From contig CM060202.1 in NCBI GenBank assembly GCA_030562195.1, positions 11,470,001 to 11,534,000 on the forward strand: 64,000 bases of DNA, written 5' to 3'. The position numbers and the translations under genes were made by a program. This document shows positions 20,300-32,900 of the stretch, piece by piece. Each line of letters opens with the position of its first letter. Position 1 is the stretch's first letter. A model generated the notes under the pieces. It did not search any database, had not been told where the DNA came from, and worked only from the letters and a program-made list of their open reading frames with translations. Source of the DNA: Nipponacmea schrenckii. Taxonomy: Eukaryota > Mollusca > Gastropoda > Lottiidae.

Positions 20300-21415
20300 G
20301 TATTCTCAGCTCTCTCGTGTCATGGCTACGGTCCATCATCGCTTGTTTTGTCTACAATAAAATCCATTCCAAAAAATAAAAAAAAGTCACTGAATAACTC
20401 TGATAACTATCGAGGAATAGCTCTAAGTAGCATTCTGGGTAAAATTTTAGATTGGGTCATCCTTGACGGGAACCAGGCTGTGCTGGCCTCCTCAGACTTG
20501 TTCACTGTCATGTAGGCACATATTTTGAGCACACCTCATTTAGACATAGTACTTTAGGAACAGTTCATTTAGGCACACGGTCATATTAGCACATTAGTAC
20601 AAATACGCTGGGCTCAATGTACATCAAGACCCTTTAGTATCGCAAATGGCGTAAAACAAGGTGGGGTGCTTTCCCCAATTTTATTTAGTATTTATTTTGA
20701 TGAATTATTGACTCGGTTAAGAAATAGTAAGACTGGATGTCGTGTCGGCCATGTGTATACCAAGGCTCTAGCTTATGCAGATGGCGTGACACTTGTCACA
20801 CCGTCACGCCAAGCTCTGGCAAAACTCATACAGATAGTAAACGATTACCCAAAAGAGTACGATGTAAATTTCAATCCAGATAAGAGTAAACTTGTTCTCT
20901 TAAAACATGACAAAACAAAGGATAATAATTCTAATATACCTGGAGTGTTAAGGTGATATGAGAAAAGAATTCTCCTGGAGTGTTGTTTAATTAGAAATAT
21001 ATAGATAGGTGTCAAGTCTGAAATTCACCTAGGTAATTTATTCGAACTTGATACAAAGGAATCACAAGTTAGCAGATGTATACATTTTTTTTTATTAGAA
21101 GTGAACATAGCTTTAGGTGAATTTCGATTTGCATATTCCCATCTAAAATATAGATTATTTCAAACATATAGTATGCCTTTATATGGATCTGAATTGTTAG
21201 ATAATTCACACCAGAAGTTGTATTGTTCCCGGAGAAAAAGTCTACGTCGATTATGGGATCTGCCTCAACAGCCTCACGGCAATTTACTGAAGAGTTCCAA
21301 CTACTCTATAGAGGTTCAATTATTAAAACGATTTATAAAATTTATTCATACTGTTTTATGTGGTAAGACTCAGGTTAGTTTTATTATTATGTGGAATGCT
21401 AACCCTGAATTGTAG
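20300..21415 (+). pseudogene. Non-LTR reverse transcriptase fragment with altered active site
   Basis: Pieces of an RT domain on the plus strand: NYRGIALSSILGKILD near 20407-20455, a deleted and scrambled middle (20515-20640), then NGVKQGGVLSPILFSIYFDELL near 20645-20710 and the catalytic box as AYADG near 20777 where YADD is expected. FNPDKSKLVLL and the post-RT segment SMPLYGSELLD with WDLPQQPHGNLL (21170-21290) follow. This matches a LINE family common in cnidarians and molluscs (Jockey-superfamily style), although I cannot name the clade. Stops, deletions and the lost second active-site aspartate make it dead. It lies just beyond the 3' end of the TEP gene. Confidence 0.7.
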
Positions 21416-21449
21416 TATTATGTGGAATGCTAACCCTGAATTGTAGTAT
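21386..21449 (+). repeat. 31-bp tandem duplication
   Basis: The 31-base unit beginning ATTATGTGGAATGCTAACCC occurs twice in direct tandem (starts at 21386 and 21417), with no differences that I see. It is a recent local duplication at the tail of the RT fragment. Confidence 0.85.
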
Positions 21450-21932
21450 GTCATCAACCTGTAATAATTTAAACCTTTTTTCATATAAATATGATATTAA
21501 CAAGTATGACATTGTTACACATGCCTGAGTGTAAATTCTATTCTAAATAAATTAAATACAGCAAATATTGGTAATGAAGATGCAAAAACCATGTCCATTA
21601 CAATCAATGATTTTATTTTTCTACGGGATCATAGTATGTGCAATACTGATAGAAACAATTTAAATGAAATTATTTATTATTTATCCACTCAATAGAATAT
21701 AATGGAGTTAACTTTCTATTGTTAATAATCTGTAATGTTTTATTGTATTTAAAAATTTATATTAAATTTCGTAGCTGGAACGACGATTCTTTAACAACGG
21801 GAAGCAAGACCACGATGTCAAGGCAAAAACCTGTGTAAAATACACAAGTATAATTTATAGACATGAATCAAAATATTTGTTTAATTTGAAATTTACAAGG
21901 ACTTTCAGTATATTCATAAATCCTATTTTTAT

Positions 21933-24900
21933 TTATCTTTTCTTTCCAACCTGAAAATAAAGAAATTAAATACATGTATATCATTTAGTGTTTTACCTTT
22001 CTGTAAAACGTGAAAGCCTCTGTCTCATGTCTACAATATGTAATACACATTGAATTTCACTTACTCCCAAAATAGCAAGATCTATGACATACGAGCAAAC
22101 TAATGATAATCGACCACACATTAGACTCAGAACTAAATTGAGATTCGTCCAGATACGAAATGATTATAATATTCTAGGTAGTTGCGGTAGTCGCTAATGG
22201 ATAGTGTGTCGTATAATTTTTAGTATACTTTTACATGGATAGCTTTAAATGTTCAAATTTCTGTCTGACTTACCAAACATTCTCCACACGCCCCTTGTGG
22301 ACAGAGAGCACATACTGAAGCACCTTCACCCAGTGTAGATTTATAAGAAGCTGTAGCACTATTTTCTGGGTTATAGTAATCTATTATGCTCACAAAACCT
22401 GGTTTTAAATTTCCAACAATTTCAGCTTTCACTAATCGTAATTTGATACACATCGGTTTATTACCAACCTATGAATATTTTTTTTAATGAATTTAATTAT
22501 TAAACATTAGACAAACAAACGATGATTGCAAAAATTGTCTGAGTAGCTTTAGTGTCCCGAAGGATTTCTCTCATTCATTAGCAAACTAGTTCAATAAAAA
22601 AAACTAACAAAAAACACTTTCCATCTCACCTCATCAAAATATAATGTGAATTTTTTCTTGGCTGCTTCCATTCTTTTGATGAGTTTATTTTCATTAAGAG
22701 GAGCTTCATCCACCGTAAAACCACTTAACAAACCCACTTCAAGTAAAGACATACCACTAGATTGGCCTTTAACAGTCCATCTACAAATAAGAAAAATTAA
22801 AATAATCGTTCAAGTTGTAGTATGATGTTATATTCATCTGAGAAACAGGTGGAACTATCATTAAAGATAAAGCAATATAAAATAATATCTGCTGTGTCAA
22901 AACTCATTTAGATCAAGTTCATGGAGAGTTTAATATGCAAATAAATTAATTAATTGTCACCTTAATATCTTTAGATATTGGAAGTCATTATTTTACCTTG
23001 TTCTTGGTCATTAATTGTCCAGTAGTTAAGATTAATCATTAAGATAGTTCCATACTGGTTTTTAATAAACACATTAATTACTTCTCAGATGAATATAAAT
23101 ATGACTGGAAACCAGGAGTAGTCAGTCGAGTGCAGACCAGTTACTCCGTTTCCATATAGATGTTTTCACCAAATGTTGACTCACTAGTCAAGATACAGTA
23201 ACGATATAAAAGTTATAAATAAAGTGTTGTATTTGTAAGAAGTGGTTATCTATTAACGGGAGCTGGGACGCTAGAGTGGTGCCGAAGACCAGGATTTTTT
23301 TTCTTGTTACATAACAAGAACTACTTAACCAGAGGTCGTCACTACAACGTGAAGTCTAAAAATCCAGAAATCCAGAAGTCTAAAAATCCAGAAGTCCAGA
23401 AGTCAAGAACTCCAGAAAACGTAGACGTCACAACAATCAACAACACAGCCTCAACTTCGTCCGAACCTGTAAGTACCTTCTTAGTAACCTTTAGTTCCTC
23501 GACACGTTTGACCAATAATAGAAATTTTGATTGTCAGATTAAGATAATTGATACATAATGTTAAGATAATTGCGTAATCAGATATTTAATTAATACATAT
23601 TAATTTTTAGTTTCTAATACATATTGTTGTGATTTCCTTGTTCAAACGCTAGTAAAACCTATTTGTTTCAAAATGCCTAGTACTGAAGTAGTTCCTGTTG
23701 AAATGTTGGCGGAAAACTTTTACCGACTCCAATTAGAGCTACGTGCACAGTCCTTGCCAAATTATTTACGACCCTTTTCGGGGGAAGGCAATCACAAATT
23801 TTCGGACTGGATACGAGACCTTGAGCGGGTTGGATTGCTTTGTCAAGCTGATGATGAGCGGTTAAGAAATTTTTTGCCTGTCCGCTCAAAAGCTAAAACA
23901 AGATTAATTAGAATTCCACATGGCTCTAATCAATGTTTACCTAAACATTAGACGCAATGTGATGAACCAAACAGGGTCAAACTTGTTCCGTAACACACTA
24001 CTAAAAGGCATTTTGAAAAGTATTACTATGTTAAAATAATGAATAATAGTTAAATTAATATGGCATTCGAATGATTATGAAGAGATATAATACTAAAAAG
24101 TCATAGTTAAAGTAACTGTGCTATCTACAGATCAATATGTACCATAGTGTTAATTGAAATGAGACAAGGTTTAATAACTAGTTGAAATTGTTAGTAATGA
24201 GCTCTAAGCTAATAATATTCAACATAGTTTATTGAAAGATTGACTAATCTTTATTCCTTATGAGTTGTTTATACTATTCAACCATTAAACTGTGATCTCA
24301 TTATTTATGTCATGTCGGCTTAATAATTGCTATATTGCTTTGATTACCATATTATTAAAATTTGTGTGTAAATTATAGTGATGTTTATTGTATACCTTAC
24401 AAACTAATGTACTCATAGTACGAATACGATTGAACCAATAATCTTTAGATACAACTTTTAATTAAACACTATTTCATAATATTATACAAATTAGTTCACG
24501 TACCAGCGTTGGTTACAAATAATAATACCTTGTCATTTTTAGACCTAACAGATTATTTTGCTATATCGCCTGATCGAAATGTTTATGTTAAGTTAGATGA
24601 TAGTGATGTCGTGTTTTGTATAAAACCGGCCTTATCTTATTGTAAATTTAGGAAACCGGTTCTATCAACAAATTTTGCCCCTTCATGTGAATCATCATTA
24701 TTTTTACATGACCCTAATTTAATCCAAAAAAGTTGTAAGACTTTAATAGAACCAGTGTCTAAGATCCCAATTGTTAAATCCTTAACACACGAAAAATGGT
24801 TAGTGTTCAGCCCTTTTGACACTACCCTAGACTTAGTTTGCCTAGATCCTTCTCTTAATTTATTAAACAATATTGCCTTAAATAGAGGAATAAACAATAT

Positions 24901-26974
24901 AACTCTTAGAAAGGGATGTTCCGCCCATTCGTCATATTTCACATTACCCTTTTACTTGCAAGAACTTTCTAATTTTAACGTACGTCAAATTGTTGGTAGG
25001 AAGAAGAATATTGCTAATTTTCTGTATAATATATCCAAAGAAACTAAACCATTAAATCGATTCACTCCAAACTTACCTAATATATTAACACTTTCTACAT
25101 TGGCTCCAGTCAATACAAATAATCAAAAGTTGCAAAAAGCTATAGACGAATTAGAACTATCTAAATTACACCCTTTGTTAGAAAATCCGTTTCGTCCTCA
25201 AGTTCATTGGATTTTCTATGTCCTCGGGTTTTGTTTATTCCTCGCTATCTTCTTTGTCATAATATTTAAGATTGTTAAGATATACAAAAAGGTCAAACGT
25301 GTTAGGGATACTGTAGGGCGAGCGGGAGGTACTGAAACCAAGAAAGAATCCTTGTATGCCTTGGTGGACAAATTTCGTAAAAAGCCACAGCCACAACCAA
25401 GGAATATTGGAAACATAGAGATGACAACATTAAATCTACCACCTGATACACCACCACCACGTCGACAATATTCACCAGATCCACCAACAAATTACGTCAG
25501 AACAGTAGAAATCCTGTCGTAACCACTAAAATAATAATCATAGTGAAAATAGTGCAATTGTTATTGAATCCAAATAGTGAAAGCATAGTGGAAATAGTGA
25601 AATGTTTAGTGAATCCATATAGTGAATATCAAATGCAATAGTGTTTTATTATATAAATAGAAAAATCATGGTTCGTGTATCCATAAAATGTATTCTTACA
25701 GACAATGTGAACTTTAACTTTTAAAAACATTTCAGTGTTGTTTCATCCTTATAAATGTTGTACTTGTTTTTTTTTTAGATATTTCGCCATATATATTTTC
25801 TTCTTCAAAATCTAATTGTGACCAATTAGATTTTTAGTGCGGCCCCCGGAGTGATGTAGTATGATGTTATATTCATCTGAGAAACAGGTGGAACTATCAT
25901 TAAAGATAAAGCAATATAAAATAATATCTGCTGTGTCAAAACTCATTTAGATCAAGTTCATGGAGAGTTTAATATGCAAATAAATTAATTAATTGTCACC
26001 TTAATATCTTTAGATATTGGAAGTCATTATTTTACCTTGTTCTTGGTCATTAATTGTCCAGTAGTTAAGATTAATCATTAAGATAGTTCCATACTGGTTT
26101 TTAATAAACACATTAATTACTTCTCAGATGAATATAAATATGACTGGAAACCAGGAGTAGTCAGTCGAGTGCAGACCAGTTACTCCGTTTCCATATAGAT
26201 GTTTTCACCAAATGTTGACTCACTAGTCAAGATACAGTAACGATATAAAAGTTATAAATAAAGTGTTGTATTTGTAAGAAGTGGTTATCTATTAACGGGA
26301 GCTGGGACGCTAGAAAGTAGCTCAAGCATGAGGCAGATCAAAGGTACATATACGACATTATTTTTTAACAAATAGCAGATATACTCCGTCAAGTTAAAAT
26401 TATTTGTAACCAATATAGCGTATACTGACTATTTCACTTTAATTTATTCTCACGATTACAAACTTTGACCTATAGCTTTCAAACCGAATGTTGAGGCTGT
26501 ATGCCTTTGCATACAACCCAGTAGATCGCATCATTTACATTCTTCTGGATGAAGTTCTTAATAGCTTTGCATTATATAACATTTGGAAAATGCGATATCC
26601 TTAAAATTGAGAACGTCTAGCTACTTACTCAAAACATGCTTGTATAATAAGAACATCTTTAGTTTCCGATTCTGTAGCAACACGAAGTCCCCAAGTTGAT
26701 TTCACTATTAATTCAGCAATGTTGTATTTTACTGTAGACTGTAATATAAACTTTATTTATAAAATATTCATCAGTGTAATCTCTGTGGATCAAGGATAGT
26801 CAAGGTTTCACCTCTGCAATTGAACAATACAGTAAACACCTGTAGGACATAAGCATTCTCTTATATAACTGAACTATAAAAATTATATTTTACTGAATCT
26901 GCTTTACTTACCATGACAACAGCTCGTCCTTGACCTCTAGCTATTATATCAACACTGGATGTCGTTTCTTTCGT
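21933..26974 (-). CDS. TEP/A2M C-terminal exons (end of CUB, MG8/receptor-binding domain)
   Basis: Exons in order: 26912-26974, 26629-26738, 22630-22780, 22274-22468, and a proposed terminal exon with coding part 21933-21950. They encode [47 protein letters not shown] and [20 protein letters not shown] Cys-rich end ([13 protein letters not shown]) follows. The terminal exon follows a good acceptor (TTTATTTTCAG), adds VGKKR and a TAA, and overlaps an AATAAA signal immediately after, so the mRNA may end close by. That exon is the least certain of the set. No GPI-anchor or transmembrane tail is seen, so the product should be soluble. Confidence 0.85.
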
Positions 26975-29900
26975 CTGAATAGAAAACAAAACAGAAATGC
27001 ATATCGATAGAAGAAATTAAATATATGAAATAATGACCCATTCATAAATTGTCCAATTGTGTTAAGTGATATCTTTATGTCGTGATCGTGCTAACGAAAT
27101 ACAAATTTACATGCCAATGATAATTATATACATACCACCCATTTCCTTTGAATAGTAGCCGAGCTCTTTGAAATCTTCCATCGTTTTCGTTCTCTGCAGA
27201 CAAATATATCCAAAGTGACATCCCAATTACCACCAGATAAATTTGTAGCATATGCGGAAAGAGCATGGAGAGCAACAACCGTATCCTATAAAAAGAAAAT
27301 CGAGTATAAGAAGAATTTAAAAGAAATCGTTTGCTTTTTTGGTAGTGTCACGCATTGACTATTATCTAATCAATTTTAAAAGTTGTCAATTTTTAAGCTC
27401 TTGGGTTATGGATGCACAAAATGCAACTTTAAGAAGAATCTTGCTAGATCCTGGGAGATAGAGGTAGCCTTGTAACTTAAAACACGAAAACATCTGATTG
27501 ACCTCCAAACGACTTGGATTGTATTTAAATCTGATTGGCTTTCAAACCCTCCTCTCGATAAATAAAAAGTCATTCTTTTAACGTAAAACGAAAGCAAATT
27601 TGAGTTCTTAGAAATACTCAAATATTACCTGGGATGTAGAGAAACCACCTTTTCCGTTTTGTTGAGAAATTAACCATCTTAAAATAGGTAAGCCTTTAAG
27701 TTTTTCTTTCATTTCAGCATACGTTAATAAAACGTAGGCTGTGGCCTCAATATTAACTGGGCTACTTTGTCTGTGTGGTGGATTCCAATAATATTGAGCT
27801 CTCTCAGAGTCAATGACTACTTCCCAAAATACCATACCATCTACAACGATACAAATAAACATAGTCTTAAACTTAAACAAAAATCTAAGTTCCATACGAC
27901 TTGGCCATATACTGCTTATCAGTTAACGAGGACACAAAACTTATCACATAAAAAAATAAAAAATGCAGTAGCCCGTTCCTTACCTTGAGATGTCTGTTTA
28001 GATTCCAGTTTAGCTAATAGTTTAGCTGCATATGTACTACCAGCCTTGTGTAGAGCATATGCTGTGATAGCTAGGTCATAGATATTAGTCATAGTTGCTG
28101 ATGCTGCTTCAAGTTGAGCTACAGATGTCTTTATTGCTGCATCTGTTACCTAAAATATGGACATTGCGGTTTGTGTTTGATAAAACAAAGGGTTTGTAAT
28201 CTAAATATAGATTTTAACTTTATTCTGAGAAATTTGCGCTCACAGATCATTGATAAGGTTACATTATGGATAAAATCTCTAAACAACTTACCGTTTTATC
28301 TTTGACCTTCAAAAGAGCTATCAAGGTAAAGGCATTTAAACCATCGCCTTCAAATGAACTTCCCTAAAATATTCAATTATTCAAATTAATCAGTTATATC
28401 AACATGCATTATTCCATTTAAATTTACTCAATTGAAACCTCGTACGATGGGGTTTAACACGTTTTTTTCGAATATTGAAACTGAGCAAATTCTCTACTCA
28501 TTCTGTTAGATCAATGTTGTGTAATCTGCATTTCCACCTATTTCCCAGTAACAAAAAGGTTTGACCAATGAGAAGCTAGGAGAAAGAGTCCTCAGGTACG
28601 AGTTGTAATCCCTACCAACTATGGATACATCTTTTATCCAAAGAAAGAAAATTAATACCTTTAATTCTTTGTGGATAACTCGTCCAGGTTCTCGGAATGT
28701 TCCATCAGGATTTTGGTTAGAAATCAAATACGCAGCCGTTTTACTTAAAATTTTATCATCAACATAAATATGTGCACTAGCTTCAATGAAAGTTCTTAAG
28801 ACGTAAGCTGTTAACCTGGAAAAGTCCGAAGCATAATATCAGAACACAAGGACATACCACACCATTCAAGAACAATCATTTAGAAGAAGTGCAACAGTGG
28901 ACCATCATTATATAAATATTAATAATTTAATCTGACAACTTCTTATTTTACGACCTTGATATCACTTAAGCAAAACACAAACTTACCATTGACTGCCAGA
29001 ATCATCTCTATCACCAAAAGCACTGAATGAAAAATCAGATCTCTTATATCTCAACTCTGTCGTATAACCTGATTAAAAATTAAATAAAGAAAGGTTCTGA
29101 AAATTTCATTCTCTTTTTGTTTTCAATCAGCTAGAACCCAAACTGTGAAGTATGCAAAGAAAAGATGGTGCATACTCAGGAATATGAATTATTTCACTTG
29201 TTCTATAATCAGGATCATTAATCAATTAATCGCAATTTGATGTTTATAGAAATATGTATTTCTAGAAAGACTTTACTCAACATAGCGTTATGAAACCCTA
29301 TAAGAAGATAGAAGGTCTACCTGTTTCTAAATAATTCTTGATTTTAGCAGCTAACGTTGCTGATAATTGACCAGTAGCATCAAGGTATTTCCTAATATAA
29401 ATATTTGGTACGAAGTTTATCATGTTTTGTTCTCCACAACCACTTGGTAATCTGATCAAATCTTCAATATTGTTTAGTGCTGATCCTAATGGGTCACCTA
29501 GAAAAGCAAAAAACATGTCATTAATTTCAATTTTGAGTTAGTTAATAGTTAGTTTAATTAGTTAATTTACATGGAGAAAGGGCTACCATCTCTTGATAAA
29601 ATAAAAATCTTATTTCAGTTTGTAACTTTAGTTTAGATAGAAAAGTAAGACCAATATTGTTTTCAGGCATTGAGTCCCACGAATAATTTCTACTCTTCAT
29701 GGTTCTAGCTGTCGGTAAATCTTCGAGTTAACACAGGTTGATATCATTCGAATGCAGTTGTTTTAATCAGTAGAATAGAATTGGTTTTATCTACAGTTTT
29801 TATTGTGATTAATGCAAATCATTCAATGATTAATGCAATGTACATTGATAAATATGTTACGATTATGAAAGGAAGTAACAATGATCAATATCAAGTCTTA

Positions 29901-32900
29901 CCAAAAGCAGTGATGATTATTCTCTGTGAATCTGGAACAACGTCACTAGGATATCTGATCTGTATACTCTGATTGAATTTTGTTTGATTTTCATCTAAAT
30001 CCACCAACACTACTTCATTATATTCTTGTGGTATTCCTTCAGGCTATCAAAATAAAATATGATGTACTCTTATGACACAATTGGAACATATATTATTCAA
30101 TACTTGAATTAGAGTTAAGATGCAGATCTAGATTTCTTGGATATAAATTTTAAGATTCTTCTCACCTCGACCAACATTGGTCTAACAACTCTATCACCAG
30201 CACCAGCTGTTCCTGCATACACTTGGAGATCTATATTACCAACTTCCAGGAAACGGATTGTGAAAAATACACTGGCAGTTCCATCGTTTGGTACCTTAAA
30301 TAAACATAAAAATTTGAATGTATTCTTTATGTCTGAAGCAATTTCTGACAAATTCAATTGAACTTACCTATGTCATTATTACCTTTGCGCGCTAACACTG
30401 TTGTTTTAGCTAGTAAAAATAGTTCACTTTATTTTAATATTGGCAAAGCAAGCCATATTTTAGATTATAATAACAAATATAGAAGGTATGTCCTACCTGA
30501 ACGGTATCTGTTTCTGTTTGTGTTGATTCATACTCAAATCCAGCATTATCAACTTTAACAACTACAAAACCTTTAGGGTTCTCTAGTCTCACTTCCGCCT
30601 GAAATATCAAGCAAATAACTAAAAGTTCGATTATAGTTTTAGGTATAGCATTTTTTACCTTTGACCTTCAGCATTGGTACTTATATGCTTTAAATTTATG
30701 ATCCTTGGATCCTTTCTATGTGCCCTTTTTCAGTTTCTGTACAACTGTTTAAAACTTTTCAGCACATTTTCTTGTCATCCTTTATATTTTTGTTTCCTAT
30801 ATATTTTATTTTTGAATTCATTACCTCCCTTGAAAATATTTTCCTTGTTTATCTAACGAAGCTTAATGTGTCGTCAAATGAGTGTTCTTGGTAGGGATAG
30901 CGTCTATCTCGCCTTCATTAATTTTCGCTTGATGAAGCGATTAGTCTGGAAACGTCGCTACCTTTACTGAATTTCTTTAGTTTTAAGTGTTGGTCACGAC
31001 ATCTTTTTGATTTAGCAGATGGTACAATTCAGTGACAGGCGTTGAGAAAGGGGGAAATTTTGCTTTATTTTTGTATATCCGTGGATCAGTCAATACACGG
31101 GAAAGCTTCGGACAATTTTTCGCAAGTAGTAAAAATAATGATCAACAATATTTTGGATAAATAAGGGGACCATTATAAAATGTACACTGAGCTGGCGTTC
31201 ATAAATAGGAAACACAAATTACAGCCAAATGAAATCTAAATGCTGTACATTGTTAGATTTCACAAAAAAATTTCTCTTTTGAAATATGAGAATTGAGAAC
31301 TAAGGTTATTAGAAAAATGAACAATACCACTCAATTATTGTCGAGCACTTACAGTAACAGCTGCACCAAGATAATTAAACACAGTAGCTTGTAATCGTAT
31401 TTCTTCACCTCTTATTACAGAATACGGCAAGTTTAATGATACAAAAAACTCTTTGAAAACTATCAACTAAAAGAAGATATATTTACATATAAGTGAATAA
31501 CAAATAATGATACTGAGTGACATCGTTGTCCGGCTACACTTTTTTTTTATCTGTTGATAAAAATACTCAATAATATCATTGACGTCTTTTTGCATCCGGA
31601 TTCTAGTTAATATTTATTACATTCAGAAATGTGTTGCCCTGCCCATTACGGAAGGGGTGTTAAGTTTCATGAATATCATTTGCTTTTCTTTCATGGAGTT
31701 GTACAGTATTTCAAAATAGTTTACCTCAGCTACATCTGACGTCATACCAACTCCAATGGAAGGATTTTTACTGATAGCAAAGGCACTGGCAACCCAGGTT
31801 GTGATGGTATCCGGTACTTTGAGGGTAAAGTTGGCGATTCCTGCCGAGCTAAAAATAAAATCGAGACTTAAATCACCACCTGCTTTGATCCTGTATTACC
31901 ATACTAGCAAAGGATTTGTATTTAAAAAGTTGTGTTTGTACAGGTCAATTAGTAACTTTGGAAATTAAGTACTGGACATGAAATCTTTATCAAACATCTT
32001 GCTTCAGAGTATGATGTTATTGACAGCACACGGAGCTGTCAAATTCTAATATCTGAAATATTTATCAATTTTTATAACAGAAAGATACACTGGGATACGT
32101 GAAAGCAACCATCACCACATAGTGCACAAAATGCAAGATAACAATTGAAAGATTTTTAGGATAGGCTTAATGTGTATTTAAAGTTTACCATGAGTCGAAT
32201 CTAATCTATTGTCAAAGAAATTCAAATACAGTTTCGTGTTTATAATTTTCGACTAGAAGCAGCAATCAAGTGACAGGCGGATCACCTTTTAAAAGCTTCC
32301 AATGTACAAACATAATACAGCAATAAAGCAATACACGAACACTGCCACTGTCAAAACCGTATTAAGAACTAACTTAGTAATTTGGGAATCCCAGATCCAA
32401 GTTTCTGGAAAGAATGAGCGAGTTGAAACTTCATTCTCGACGCCAACCGAAGTCCCACGAACTGAAGAATTTATATTATTCGAAGATTTGAACATTCTCG
32501 CAAATTGTCCTGAAAATATAACAATCATTATCATGTATCGCATGAAAAGATTTGAAAAATATCTAACCCGGCGAGTTGATTGTCCCAAATGAATGTTTCA
32601 GGAAAAAATGATCGAGTTTCTACATCTACTTCTCCAGCACCGCCCATAGCTGCATTTTCCATTACAGGAGGACCTGCCAAACCTACATCAGCCATAGCCA
32701 TCATGGGCATAAATCCTAAAAACAGAAAAGAGCCAGAAGCATCTCATTATCTGTGAAACAAAGGTAAATACTAGAGCTACATTCATATCTAGTCTAGGAT
32801 TTCATGAATAATATAATAATAATAATAAATACTTATATAGGAATATATAATATACAATATACATTGGAATAATGTATCATTCATCCAAACAAGCATCTAT

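Larger units (their letters stand above)
22816..26314 (+). mobile_element. LTR retrotransposon with Env-like ORF, pol-deleted, in TEP intron
   Basis: Two direct 460-base LTRs (22816-23275 and 25855-26314) bound a 2.58-kb interior. Reading the two LTRs side by side I find no difference. AAGT is duplicated on both sides (22812-22815 and 26315-26318). A primer-binding site follows the first LTR at 23277. The interior holds a gag 5' stub and an Env-like ORF, but nothing that looks like protease, RT or integrase, and at 2.58 kb it is too short for them. The element is therefore a non-autonomous internal-deletion derivative mobilised in trans. It lies in antisense orientation to the TEP gene, between exons 22630-22780 and 26629-26738. 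A 4-bp duplication and an env suggest the Gypsy/errantivirus-like group, without proof. Confidence 0.9.

Noticed and set aside
24509..25522. A host membrane receptor gene
   Set aside because: The ORF lies between two identical LTRs and has no start codon or signal peptide of its own, so it belongs to the retroelement.
32289..32373. Coding continuation of bait exon B below 32374
   Set aside because: The open frame runs into hydrophobic non-family sequence; the GTTAGT donor at 32373 keeps phase with the next exon.
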